Positions 16,054 through 23,589 of a stretch of DNA of 50,366 nucleotides are shown here, in pieces (position 1 is the first letter of the stretch; each line of letters begins with the position of its first letter). The position numbers and the translations under genes were made by a program. The notes under the pieces are model-generated. The model did not search any database. It had not been told where the DNA came from and saw only the letters and a program-made list of their open reading frames with translations. This DNA is from Actinomycetes bacterium (GTDB lineage Bacteria > Actinomycetota > Actinomycetes > Actinomycetales > Cellulomonadaceae): NCBI GenBank assembly GCA_023432565.1, contig JAEYUL010000221.1, positions 1 through 50,366 on the forward strand. The letters run 5' to 3'.

Positions 16054-16779
16054 GTGCGTGAGTTCGAGATCTCCCGAGAGACCAGCATCGAGGCGAGCCA
16101 GCAGGAGACCTGGGCCGCGATCACCACGGGGAGCGCCGGCTGGCTGTGGCCCCAGCCCGAGCTCGCCGGCGACGCCGAGGGCGCCCCCGGTGCAGGCGGC
16201 CCGATCGTCGAGTGGGACCCCCCGCACCGCTTCGTGGGGTACGAGACGGGCGAGAACGGGTGGTACAACCGGCTCGAGGCGCAGGTCACCGCGCGCGAGG
16301 ACGGCGGGTCCCTCCTGCGCTGGGTGCACAGCGGCGTGTTCGTCGACGACTGGGACGACCAGTACGACGGCGTGAGCCAGCACACCGACTTCTACCTGCA
16401 CACCCTCGTGCAGTACCTCGCGCACTTCCGCGGGCGCGACGCGGTGTGGACCCACGTCGAGGCGCCGGTGGGCGGACCGGGCGGCGCACCCGACGCACTC
16501 GACGTGCTGCGAGCCGCGCTCGGCATCCGGGGCGAGGCCACCGTCGGGGACGAGATCACCGTGGCGCTGCCGAGCGGCCCGACGAGCGCCGTCCTCGACT
16601 ACCTGCACCCCCACTTCGTGGGGCTGCGCACCGACGACGCCCTCGTCCGCGTGTTCGGCCGTCACGCGTTCGGGCACGTGATCGGCGTCGCGGTGCACGA
16701 CTTCGCCGCCTCGCCGTCGTCGTCCCAGGACACCGCGGCGGCCTGGACGAGCCTGCTCGAGCGGACCTACACCGCCTGA
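16054..16779 (+). CDS. SRPBCC/AHSA1-domain protein
   Basis: 241 residues from GTG 16054 with AAGGAG 8 nt upstream. The start REFEISRETSIEASQQETWAAITTG and WDPPHRFVGYETGE then LLRWVHSGVF are the Bet v 1-like AHSA1 fold. A second half (DEITVALPSG..., DYLHPHFVGLRTDDALVRVFGR, AVHDFAASPSSSQDTAAAW) forms an additional alpha/beta domain seen in actinobacterial members. SRPBCC folds enclose a hydrophobic ligand cavity. Function unknown; it may act with the adjacent HTH protein. Confidence 0.85.
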   Translation: MREFEISRETSIEASQQETWAAITTGSAGWLWPQPELAGDAEGAPGAGGPIVEWDPPHRFVGYETGENGWYNRLEAQVTAREDGGSLLRWVHSGVFVDDWDDQYDGVSQHTDFYLHTLVQYLAHFRGRDAVWTHVEAPVGGPGGAPDALDVLRAALGIRGEATVGDEITVALPSGPTSAVLDYLHPHFVGLRTDDALVRVFGRHAFGHVIGVAVHDFAASPSSSQDTAAAWTSLLERTYTA

Positions 16780-16781
16780 GC

Positions 16782-17564
16782 TCAGCGCAGGCCGAGCAGG
16801 GACGGCAGCTCGTCGAGCGAACGGATCACGTGCACGCCGGTGACGTCGGCCTCGTCCACCGGCCGCCGGCGTGCACCGGGCCGGTCCAGCCACACACCCA
16901 CCAGGCCCGCGTCACGGGCCGCGAGCGCGTCCACGTCCGCCTCGTCGCCCACGTAGGCCGTGCGCTCGGGTGACGTCCCGAGCCGCCTGCACGCCTCGAG
17001 GAACACGCGCGGGTCGGGCTTGCCGACGCCCAGGGTGTCGACCCCGACGAGCATCGGCACGCGGTCCAGGAGGCCGGCCTTCTCGAGCTTGGCCGTCTGC
17101 ATGGGCGTGGCTGCGTTCGACAGCGCACCCACCGCGAGCCCGGCACCGAGCAGCACCTCGAGCACGGCCTCCGTCTCGGGGTGGGCCGCCCAGGCGGCGC
17201 GGAAGCCCTCGTCGAACAACGCGTTCCACGCCGTGAACGCGTCCTCGTCGAGCGCCGGGCCGCCGAACGCCGCGTGCAGGTCGTTGGCCCGCAGCATCTT
17301 CTGGTGCAGGTAGGTGTCCAGGCCCGCGGTGTACCGGCGGTAGCGGTCGTGCGGGTCCCGGCGCCACATCGCGACGACCGCACGCAGCCGCTGCGCCGCC
17401 TCGTCGTCGGGCAGGGCGGGCAGGTACGCCGCGACGACCCCCGCGAGCGCCGCCTCGAACGCCGAGCGCGTGTCGACGATCGTGTCGTCGATGTCGAACA
17501 GCACGCCGTCGACGAGCAGGTCCCGCGCGCTCGTCGTGGTGCTGCTCGTCGCGCTGCTCGTCAC
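16782..17564 (-). CDS. HAD-superfamily hydrolase
   Basis: 260 residues from GTG 17564. HAD motif I is DGVLFDIDDTIVDT (about residue 19) with the two Asp residues, motif II GALSNAAT, Lys in GVGKPDPRVFLEA and motif IV YVGDEADVDALAARDAG. An alpha-helical C1 cap lies between motifs I and II, as in subfamily I phosphatases. GTG overlaps the gltX stop (GTGA), so it is the second gene of that operon. It converges on the SRPBCC gene with only 2 nt between stop codons. Substrate not predictable. Confidence 0.9.
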   Translation of the reverse strand: MTSSATSSTTTSARDLLVDGVLFDIDDTIVDTRSAFEAALAGVVAAYLPALPDDEAAQRLRAVVAMWRRDPHDRYRRYTAGLDTYLHQKMLRANDLHAAFGGPALDEDAFTAWNALFDEGFRAAWAAHPETEAVLEVLLGAGLAVGALSNAATPMQTAKLEKAGLLDRVPMLVGVDTLGVGKPDPRVFLEACRRLGTSPERTAYVGDEADVDALAARDAGLVGVWLDRPGARRRPVDEADVTGVHVIRSLDELPSLLGLR

Positions 17565-19075
17565 AGCGACGCGCGCAGCGCCGCGATGCGCGCCAGCGTC
17601 GAGGCCTTGCCCAGCAGCTCGAACGACTCGAACAGCGGCGGGGACACCCGCCGGCCGGACACGGCTACGCGCAGCGGCGTGTAGGCGAAGCGCGCCTTGA
17701 TCCCCAGGCCGCCCTCGTCGACCAGCGAGGCCTGCAGCACGGCCTGCGTCACGTCGGGGGTGAACCCGTCCTCGGGGACGTCGGCGAGCACCTGGGCGGC
17801 CACGTCGAGCACCTCGGCAGCCTCGGGCCGCAGCGCCGCCCGCGCGTCGTCCTCGACCTGCAGCTCGTCGTCGGCGACGAACAGGAAGCCGAGCATCCCG
17901 ACCGCCTCGCCGAGCAGCGTCATGCGCTCCTGGACCAACGGAGCCGCCTTCGTCAGCAGCTCGCGGTGCTCCGGCGACAGGTCCGCGAACGAGTCCGCAG
18001 GCACGAGGCCCGCGTGGTGCAGGTACGGCACCAGGCGGTCCCGGAAGTCCTGCGGTGCGAGCATGCGCACGTGCGCGGCGTTGATCGCCTCGGCCTTCTT
18101 GAGGTCGAACCGCGCCGGGTTCGGGTTGACGTCGTGCACGTCGAACGCCGCGACGAGCTCGTCGACCGTGAAGATGTCACGGTCCGCCGACAGCCCCCAG
18201 CCCAGCAGCGACAGGTAGTTCAGCAGGCCCTCGGGCGTGAAGCCGTTCTCCCGGTGCAGGAACAGGTTCGACTCGGGGTCACGCTTGGAGAGCTTCTTGT
18301 TGCCCTCGCCCATCACGTACGGCAGGTGCCCGAACTGCGGCATCACCGTCGCGACCCCGAGATCCAGCAGAGCGCGGTAGAGCGCGATCTGCCGCGGGGT
18401 CGAGGACAGCAGGTCCTCACCGCGCAGCACGTGCGTGATGCCCATGAGCGCGTCGTCGACCGGGTTGACCAGCGTGTACAGCGGGTGACCGTTCGCGCGC
18501 ACGATCACGAAGTCCGGGACCGAGCCCGCCCTGAACGTCACGTCGCCACGCACCAGGTCCGTGAACGTGATGTCCTCGTCGGGCATCCGCACCCGGATCA
18601 CCGGCTCGCGGCCCTGCTCGCGGTAGGCGAGCTTCTGCTCGTCGCTCAGGTCGCGGTCGAACCCGTCGTACCCGAGCTTGGGGTCCCGGCCCGCCGCGCG
18701 GTGCCGCGCCTCGATCTCCTCGGGCGTCGACCACGACTCGTAGGCGTAGCCGGCCGCCAGCAGCTTCGCCACGACGTCGCGGTACAGGTCGTAGCGCTGC
18801 GACTGCCGGTACGGCGCGTGCGGGCCGCCCACCTCGACGCCCTCGTCCCAGTCCAGGCCGAGCCAGCGCAACGCGTCGAGGAGCATCTGGTAGCTCTCCT
18901 CGGAGTCACGCGCGGCGTCGGTGTCCTCGATGCGGAACACGAACGTGCCGCCCACGTGCCGCGCGTACGCCCAGTTGAACAGCGCGGTGCGGACCATGCC
19001 GACGTGCGGCAGGCCGGTCGGGGACGGGCAGAAGCGAACGCGCACGGCAGAGCCGTCGACAACAGGGGTGGTCAC
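17561..19075 (-). CDS. gltX: glutamate--tRNA ligase
   Basis: 504 residues. Class I synthetase motifs: CPSPTGLPHVGMVRTALFNW carries the HIGH equivalent, and KKLSKRDPESN is the KMSKS loop. FRIEDTD, VIRVRMPD and GEDLLSSTPRQ are GluRS signatures. It charges tRNA-Glu (in actinobacteria also tRNA-Gln, later amidated). Start GTG 19075 lies 6 nt after TAACCT on the minus strand, so the mRNA is probably leaderless. No tRNA gene is seen nearby. Confidence 0.97.
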   Translation of the reverse strand: MTTPVVDGSAVRVRFCPSPTGLPHVGMVRTALFNWAYARHVGGTFVFRIEDTDAARDSEESYQMLLDALRWLGLDWDEGVEVGGPHAPYRQSQRYDLYRDVVAKLLAAGYAYESWSTPEEIEARHRAAGRDPKLGYDGFDRDLSDEQKLAYREQGREPVIRVRMPDEDITFTDLVRGDVTFRAGSVPDFVIVRANGHPLYTLVNPVDDALMGITHVLRGEDLLSSTPRQIALYRALLDLGVATVMPQFGHLPYVMGEGNKKLSKRDPESNLFLHRENGFTPEGLLNYLSLLGWGLSADRDIFTVDELVAAFDVHDVNPNPARFDLKKAEAINAAHVRMLAPQDFRDRLVPYLHHAGLVPADSFADLSPEHRELLTKAAPLVQERMTLLGEAVGMLGFLFVADDELQVEDDARAALRPEAAEVLDVAAQVLADVPEDGFTPDVTQAVLQASLVDEGGLGIKARFAYTPLRVAVSGRRVSPPLFESFELLGKASTLARIAALRASL

Positions 19076-19081
19076 GCCCCC

Positions 19082-19087
19082 AGGTTA
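19082..19087 (-). promoter_or_regulatory. leaderless -10 of gltX
   Basis: TAACCT on the minus strand, 6 nt before GTG 19075. Confidence 0.5.
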
Positions 19088-19098
19088 GTCGGGCAGGA

Positions 19099-19884
19099 TC
19101 AGTGGCGGCGCAGCACGGGGTTGCGCAGCGTCCCGATCTCCTCGACCTCGCACTCCACGACGTCACGGTCGACGACCGCCCCCACGCCCGCGGGCGTGCC
19201 CGTGAGGATCACGTCGCCCGGCAGGAGCGTGAACACCTCGCTGATGTAGGAGACGAGGTAGGCGGCGTCGAACACCATGTGCGACGTGCGGCCGTCCTGG
19301 CGCGACTCGCCGTTGACGCGCGAACGTACCGCGAGATCGTCGACGTCCAGGCCCGGGACGATCCACGGGCCCAGCGGGCACGAGCCGTCGAAGCCCTTGG
19401 CGCGGGTCCACTGCGAGTCCGAGCGCTGGATGTCGCGGGCCGTGACGTCGTTGGCGACCGTGAACCCGAAGACGTGGTCGAGCGCACGCTCGGGCGTGAC
19501 GTCCTTGGTGACCTTGCCGATGACGATCGCGAGCTCGGCCTCGTAGGAGACCTCCTGCGTCCAGTCCGGCAGCACGATCGGGTCGTCCGGGCCGACGACC
19601 GCCGTGTTCGGCTTGAGGAACAGCATCGGCTGGGTGGGCAGCTCGTTGCCCATCTCCGCGGCGTGGTCGGCGTAGTTGCGCCCCACCCCGACGATCTTCG
19701 ACCGCGGGATCACCGGCGCGAGCAGCCGCACCGCGTCGTCGTCGAGGCGCACCCGCTCCCCCGTCGGCTGCACGGGCGTGTAGATGGGGTCGCCCGTGAT
19801 GACGACGAGCTCCTCGGAGCCGGGGTCACCCTCGACGAGGGCGAAGCGCGGGTCGGAACCTGTGGTGAACCTGGCGATACGCAC
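19099..19884 (-). CDS. fumarylacetoacetate hydrolase-family protein
   Basis: 261 residues. The FAH fold is evident: KIVGVGRNYADHAAEMGNE, PMLFLKPNTAVVGPDDPI, SYEAELAIVIGK with metal ligands, VFGFTVANDVTARDIQ, QWTRAKGFDGSCPLGPWI and LTGTPAGVG. Bacterial members are 2-hydroxyhepta-2,4-diene-1,7-dioate isomerases, acylpyruvases or oxaloacetate decarboxylases/tautomerases; the sequence alone does not decide. It lies 24 nt upstream of gltX on the same strand but has its own leaderless-type -10. Confidence 0.92.
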   Translation of the reverse strand: MRIARFTTGSDPRFALVEGDPGSEELVVITGDPIYTPVQPTGERVRLDDDAVRLLAPVIPRSKIVGVGRNYADHAAEMGNELPTQPMLFLKPNTAVVGPDDPIVLPDWTQEVSYEAELAIVIGKVTKDVTPERALDHVFGFTVANDVTARDIQRSDSQWTRAKGFDGSCPLGPWIVPGLDVDDLAVRSRVNGESRQDGRTSHMVFDAAYLVSYISEVFTLLPGDVILTGTPAGVGAVVDRDVVECEVEEIGTLRNPVLRRH

Positions 19885-19890
19885 GCGCTC

Positions 19891-19896
19891 AGCCTA
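19891..19896 (-). promoter_or_regulatory. leaderless -10 of the FAH-family gene
   Basis: TAGGCT on the minus strand, 6 nt before GTG 19884. Confidence 0.55.
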
Positions 19897-19934
19897 CGGT
19901 CGCGGCGTCGCGCGCGTGCCGTGCGTCGCCCGCG

Positions 19935-20750
19935 TCACGCCCGGGCGACGACCTCGCCGTGCAGCACGGCGAACCAGCCGTCCGGCTGACGGCCCCACTC
20001 GTGCCACGCGTCCGCGAGCTGCTCGAGCCCCACCTCGTCGGCGAGGCCGTGCTCGATGGCCTGCTTCGCGAAGTTCGACGCGACGCAGCGATCCGCCCAC
20101 AGGCCGGACCACCACGTCCGGTCCTCCGGCGTCGCGTAGCACCACACCCCCGCGCTCGGGGCGATCCCCTGCGGGTCGAAGCCCGCCGCGCGAACCCAGC
20201 TCACCAGGCGCCGCCCGGCGTCCGCCTCCGCGTGGTTCGCGTGCGTGACCTCGTGGTAGAGCGCGGACCACTCGTCGAGGCCGGCAGAGGCCGGATACCA
20301 CGTCATCCCGGAGTAGTCGCTGTCGCGCACCGCGACGATCCCGCCCGGGCGGGCGACCCGGCGCATCTCACGCAGCGCGGCGACCGGGTCGGTCAGGTGC
20401 TGCAGCACCTGGTGCGCGTGCACCACGTCGAACGAGTCGTCGTCGAACGGGAGCCGGTAGGCGTCCGCGACCTCGAACGTCACGTCGAGCGCCCCAGCCT
20501 CGGCAGCGGCCTCGCGCGCGATCTCGACGACCGCCGCCGACGCGTCGATCCCGACGACCCTGCCGGGCGCGACCCGCTTCGCGAGGTCGATCGTCAGGTT
20601 GCCCGGACCGCAGCCGACGTCGAGCAGACGTGCGCCGGCCTCGAGCGAGGGCAGCAGGTAGGCCGCAGAGTTCTCGGCGGTGCGCCACCGGTGGGAGCGC
20701 AGAACGGACTCGTGGTGACCGTGCACGTAGACGTCGTTGCTGATGCTCAC
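19935..20750 (-). CDS. class I SAM-dependent methyltransferase (UbiE/Methyltransf_11 type)
   Basis: 271 residues from GTG 20750. Motif I is LLDVGCGPGNLTIDLAKRV, followed by VVGIDASAAVVE, FEVADAYRLPFDDDSFDVVHAHQVLQHLTDP and ALREMRRVARPGGIVAVRDSDY, the full Methyltransf_11 core. The N-terminus ISNDVYVHGHHESVLRSHRWRT is characteristic of a family found across actinobacteria and fungi. Substrate unknown. GTG is preceded by TACCCT at 5 nt, so leaderless translation is likely. Confidence 0.92.
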   Translation of the reverse strand: MSISNDVYVHGHHESVLRSHRWRTAENSAAYLLPSLEAGARLLDVGCGPGNLTIDLAKRVAPGRVVGIDASAAVVEIAREAAAEAGALDVTFEVADAYRLPFDDDSFDVVHAHQVLQHLTDPVAALREMRRVARPGGIVAVRDSDYSGMTWYPASAGLDEWSALYHEVTHANHAEADAGRRLVSWVRAAGFDPQGIAPSAGVWCYATPEDRTWWSGLWADRCVASNFAKQAIEHGLADEVGLEQLADAWHEWGRQPDGWFAVLHGEVVARA

Positions 20751-20755
20751 ACGAG

Positions 20756-20761
20756 AGGGTA
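20756..20761 (-). promoter_or_regulatory. leaderless -10 of the methyltransferase gene
   Basis: TACCCT on the minus strand, 5 nt before GTG 20750. Confidence 0.4.
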
Positions 20762-20866
20762 GGCCCGCCACCCGGCACGCGATCAATGCACAAGACGGAA
20801 CAGCCCATCATGCGAGATGTGCGACCGCGCCGACGAGCTCGCGGGCCGCGCAGCGGTCACCAGCCG

Positions 20867-20872
20867 TACGGT
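20867..20872 (+). promoter_or_regulatory. leaderless -10 of the DUF418/DUF1624-like gene
   Basis: TACGGT, 6 nt before GTG 20879. It supports this start over ATG 20786 or 20810. Confidence 0.5.
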
Positions 20873-20878
20873 CGAGGC

Positions 20879-21931
20879 GTGCAACGGCTCACCGGGATCG
20901 ACGTCGCGCGCGGCCTCGCCGTGCTCGGGATGATCACGGCGCACGTCGGACCCGACGCGCCCGGGCGCGACTCAGCCGCGGACCGGCTCCTGGAGCTCGC
21001 CGACGGGCGGTCCTCCGCGCTGTTCGTCGTGCTCGCGGGCGTCTCGCTCGCGCTGATGTCCGGCGGCACCGCCCCGGTGGAGGGCCGCGACCTGCGGCGC
21101 ACGCGGGTGCGCGTGGCCGCGCGGGCGGTCGTCGTGCTGGTCGTCGGCGTGGCGCTCGACGCGCTCGACACCCCGATCCTCGTCATCCTGCCGACCTACG
21201 CGGTGCTGTTCCTGGCGGGATGCCTCGTGCTGCGCTGGCCGGTGCGCGCGGTGCTCGTGGCGGCCGCGCTCACGGCCGTGCTCGGCCCCGTCGTGCGCCA
21301 GTGGATCGGTCTGGAGCGGCCCGGCGACCCCGGCCCGTGGGCGGGACTCGACCTCGCCTCGGTCGTCGCCGGACAGCACTACCCCGCGCTGGTGTGGTTC
21401 GCCTACCTCCTGGCAGGGCTCGGGCTCGGCCGACTCGACCTGACGTCTGCCGGGGTGCATCGCCGCACGGGGCTCGTCGGCGCTGCGCTCGCGCTGCTGG
21501 GGTACGGCGGGTCCTGGGTCGCACGGCAGGTCCTCGGCGAGGACGCGCCGCTCGCGGCGAGCGCGCCGCACTCCTCGACGACCTTCGAGGTCGTCGGCAA
21601 CACGGGCGTCGCGCTGCTCGTCCTGGCGGTCTGCCTCGCGCTCGCTCCGCGCGCACCGCACGTGCTGGCACCGCTGGCAGCCGTCGGCGCACTGGCCTTC
21701 ACCGCCTACACCGTACAGATCGTGGTGGTGGCCGCGGTCGGTCCGCAGATCGTGTGGGAGCCGCTGACGACGTCGTGGCTCGCCTTCGTCGCGGTCACCG
21801 TGCTCGTGTGCTGGGCGTGGCAGACGTGGCGAGGACGCGGGCCGCTCGAGCGCGTCCTGCACGGCGCGTCGACCGCCGTCGCGGAGCGTCTCGTCCCGCC
21901 CGAGCCCGCGATCGTCCGCGCGCCGCGCTGA
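20879..21931 (+). CDS. multi-pass membrane protein, DUF418/DUF1624 (heparan N-acetyltransferase-like) family
   Basis: 350 residues. The start QRLTGIDVARGLAVLGMITAH is the family signature (R-x-x-G-x-D-x-x-R-G-x-A), followed by about ten hydrophobic helices, for example SSALFVVLAGVSLALMSGG, VVVLVVGVALDAL, TPILVILPTYAVLFLAGC, LVWFAYLLAGLGLGRL and ALAFTAYTVQIVVVAA. These membrane proteins resemble acyltransferases that modify extracytoplasmic sugars; no substrate is implied here. Divergent from the methyltransferase gene. Confidence 0.85.
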   Translation: MQRLTGIDVARGLAVLGMITAHVGPDAPGRDSAADRLLELADGRSSALFVVLAGVSLALMSGGTAPVEGRDLRRTRVRVAARAVVVLVVGVALDALDTPILVILPTYAVLFLAGCLVLRWPVRAVLVAAALTAVLGPVVRQWIGLERPGDPGPWAGLDLASVVAGQHYPALVWFAYLLAGLGLGRLDLTSAGVHRRTGLVGAALALLGYGGSWVARQVLGEDAPLAASAPHSSTTFEVVGNTGVALLVLAVCLALAPRAPHVLAPLAAVGALAFTAYTVQIVVVAAVGPQIVWEPLTTSWLAFVAVTVLVCWAWQTWRGRGPLERVLHGASTAVAERLVPPEPAIVRAPR

Positions 21932-21961
21932 GGCGCCCGCGGGACTGTTCTCACCTGCACG

Positions 21962-22360
21962 TCAGGCCAGCGCGACCACGGAGTCCAGCACCGCGAGCAG
22001 GGGGACAGTTCCCTGGGTCGCGGCGGCGCGCAGCATCCGGCGGTCGGACGCGGCGAGCACCAGCGCGGCCGCGAGCATCGAGCCGCACGCCAGGAGCACC
22101 AGCGCCAGACCCGTGGAGCGGGTGCTCGGCGTCAGCGCCAGGAGTGCGCCCACCGCCGCGCCGATCGCGAGGAAGAGGTTGTAGAAGCCCTGGTTGAAGG
22201 CCCACGGTGCGACCGCGTCGACGTCCCGGGACGACGTCCCGAACCGCGCGTGCACGTCCGGCCGTCGGAACAGGACCGCCTCCAGGACGAAGATCACCCC
22301 GTGCAGGGCGGCGGCCAGGAGCGCGAGGAGCACGGCGACGACGACCATGCACGCCAGCAT
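21962..22360 (-). CDS. DUF1304 membrane protein
   Basis: 132 residues from ATG 22360, with GGGAG upstream. Four hydrophobic segments are visible: LLALLAAALHGVIFVLEAVLF, NLFLAIGAAVGALLAL, LALVLLACGSMLAAALVLA and the C-terminal LLAVLDSVVALA. The NQGFYNLFLA motif and its spacing to RRPDVHARFG identify DUF1304, a small four-helix membrane family of unknown function. It converges with the preceding gene (30-nt gap) and is divergent from the gene at 22501. Confidence 0.85.
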   Translation of the reverse strand: MLACMVVVAVLLALLAAALHGVIFVLEAVLFRRPDVHARFGTSSRDVDAVAPWAFNQGFYNLFLAIGAAVGALLALTPSTRSTGLALVLLACGSMLAAALVLAASDRRMLRAAATQGTVPLLAVLDSVVALA

Positions 22361-22488
22361 GGCGCTCCCGCGTCCGGGCCGCCCGACGAGACCCGCACGG
22401 GCGCCGGGCACCTGCCCGGTCACCGTCCGCGACCCGGGGCGTGGCCCGGTCCGAGCGCACCGTGTCCGCCGACCGGGGCCGGGCTTCG

Positions 22489-22494
22489 TACCCT
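22489..22494 (+). promoter_or_regulatory. leaderless -10 of the gene at 22501
   Basis: TACCCT, 6 nt before GTG 22501. Confidence 0.5.
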
Positions 22495-22500
22495 GGAGCG

Positions 22501-23406
22501 GTGACCGCGCTGCATCCCGAGGCCCCCGCGCTCGTCGTGCTCGAGCACGACACGTGGGCCGCGGCGGCACAGGCGCACGCCGAACGCGCGGACGCGTTCA
22601 CCGCCGGCCACCGCGAGCGCCGCTCCCGGCAGCAGCGGCACGCGATCGAGGACTTCCTGTTCGAGTACTACCCCACCAAGCCGGCGCTGCTGCGCCGCTG
22701 GCACCCGGGCCCGGGCGTTGCGCTCGCCCACGGCCCCGACGGCCCGGCCCCGCACGCCGCGTGGCGCTGGTACGTCGTCGACGACGAGGGCCGCACGCGC
22801 CTGGACGTGGACGCGTTCCTCGCCGAGCGGGGCGACACCGTCAGGTACGTCGCCGCTCTCGTCGGCGCGACCGCCGCGCGCCCGGCCGCGACCGGGTGCT
22901 TCGGCCTGCACGAGTGGGCGATGGTCTACCGCCAGGACGCCCACCGGCACCCGCTGCCCCTGCGGCTCGGTCAGGACCGCACGGACTCCGTCGTCGAGGG
23001 GCACCGCCTCCGTTGCACGCACGTCGACGCGTTCCGCTTCTTCACGCCGCCGGCCGCGCCCCGCAACACCCTGCAGCCCACCCGCGAGACGCAGCCCGCA
23101 CTCGAGCAGCCCGGCTGCCTGCACGCGAACATGGACGTCTACAAGTGGGCGCTGAAGCTGGGTCCCCTGGTGCCGGGCGCGCTGCTGCTCGACGCGTTCG
23201 AGCTCGCCCGCGAGATCCGCACGACCGACATGCAGGCCTCGCCCTACGACGTCTCGTCCTACGGGCTGTCGCCCGTCGCCATCGAGACCCCCGACGGCAA
23301 GGCCGAGTACGTGCGCCGGCAGCGGGACTACGCCGCGCGCTCGAACGAGCTGCGTCGGCGGCTCGTGGCCCTGTGCGCTGCGGTCGAGGCACCACCGGCC
23401 CGCTGA
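22501..23406 (+). CDS. conserved actinobacterial protein, commonly labelled 3-methyladenine DNA glycosylase
   Basis: 301 residues from GTG 22501. Recognisable conserved blocks are HAIEDFLFEYYPTKPALLRRWHPG (about residue 41), CFGLHEWAMVYR, LRCTHVDAFRFFTPPAAPRN, QPGCLHANMDVYKWALKLGPLVP and DMQASPYDVSSYGLSPVAIETP. From memory this family carries a database label of 3-methyladenine DNA glycosylase, but I see neither an HhH-GPD motif nor the AAG/Tag fold signatures, so the label is doubtful. The many invariant Trp, His and Cys residues suggest an enzyme. No operon partner. Confidence 0.7.
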   Translation: MTALHPEAPALVVLEHDTWAAAAQAHAERADAFTAGHRERRSRQQRHAIEDFLFEYYPTKPALLRRWHPGPGVALAHGPDGPAPHAAWRWYVVDDEGRTRLDVDAFLAERGDTVRYVAALVGATAARPAATGCFGLHEWAMVYRQDAHRHPLPLRLGQDRTDSVVEGHRLRCTHVDAFRFFTPPAAPRNTLQPTRETQPALEQPGCLHANMDVYKWALKLGPLVPGALLLDAFELAREIRTTDMQASPYDVSSYGLSPVAIETPDGKAEYVRRQRDYAARSNELRRRLVALCAAVEAPPAR

Positions 23407-23589
23407 GCAACGCCGACGCGCCGCGCCCAGCGTCAGCCCGTCCACGACGCCCGGTGCGGGACGGGATCGACCGGACACCTACGCTGACACCCGGGCCCTT
23501 GGGACCAGTCGGGCGGTCGTGCCGAGAGCTTGAATGGAGAACGGCAACGTCGCCGCAGTGCGGCGCCCGCAGCACCCACGGAGCTCGTG

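Noticed and set aside
17561..19084. tRNA-Glu or tRNA-Gln gene near gltX
   Set aside because: No GTTCGA-type T-loop with a cloverleaf was found on either strand. No tRNA was seen in the whole window.
22501..23406. Confident 3-methyladenine DNA glycosylase call
   Set aside because: I see no glycosylase signature; the name would rest only on database habit.
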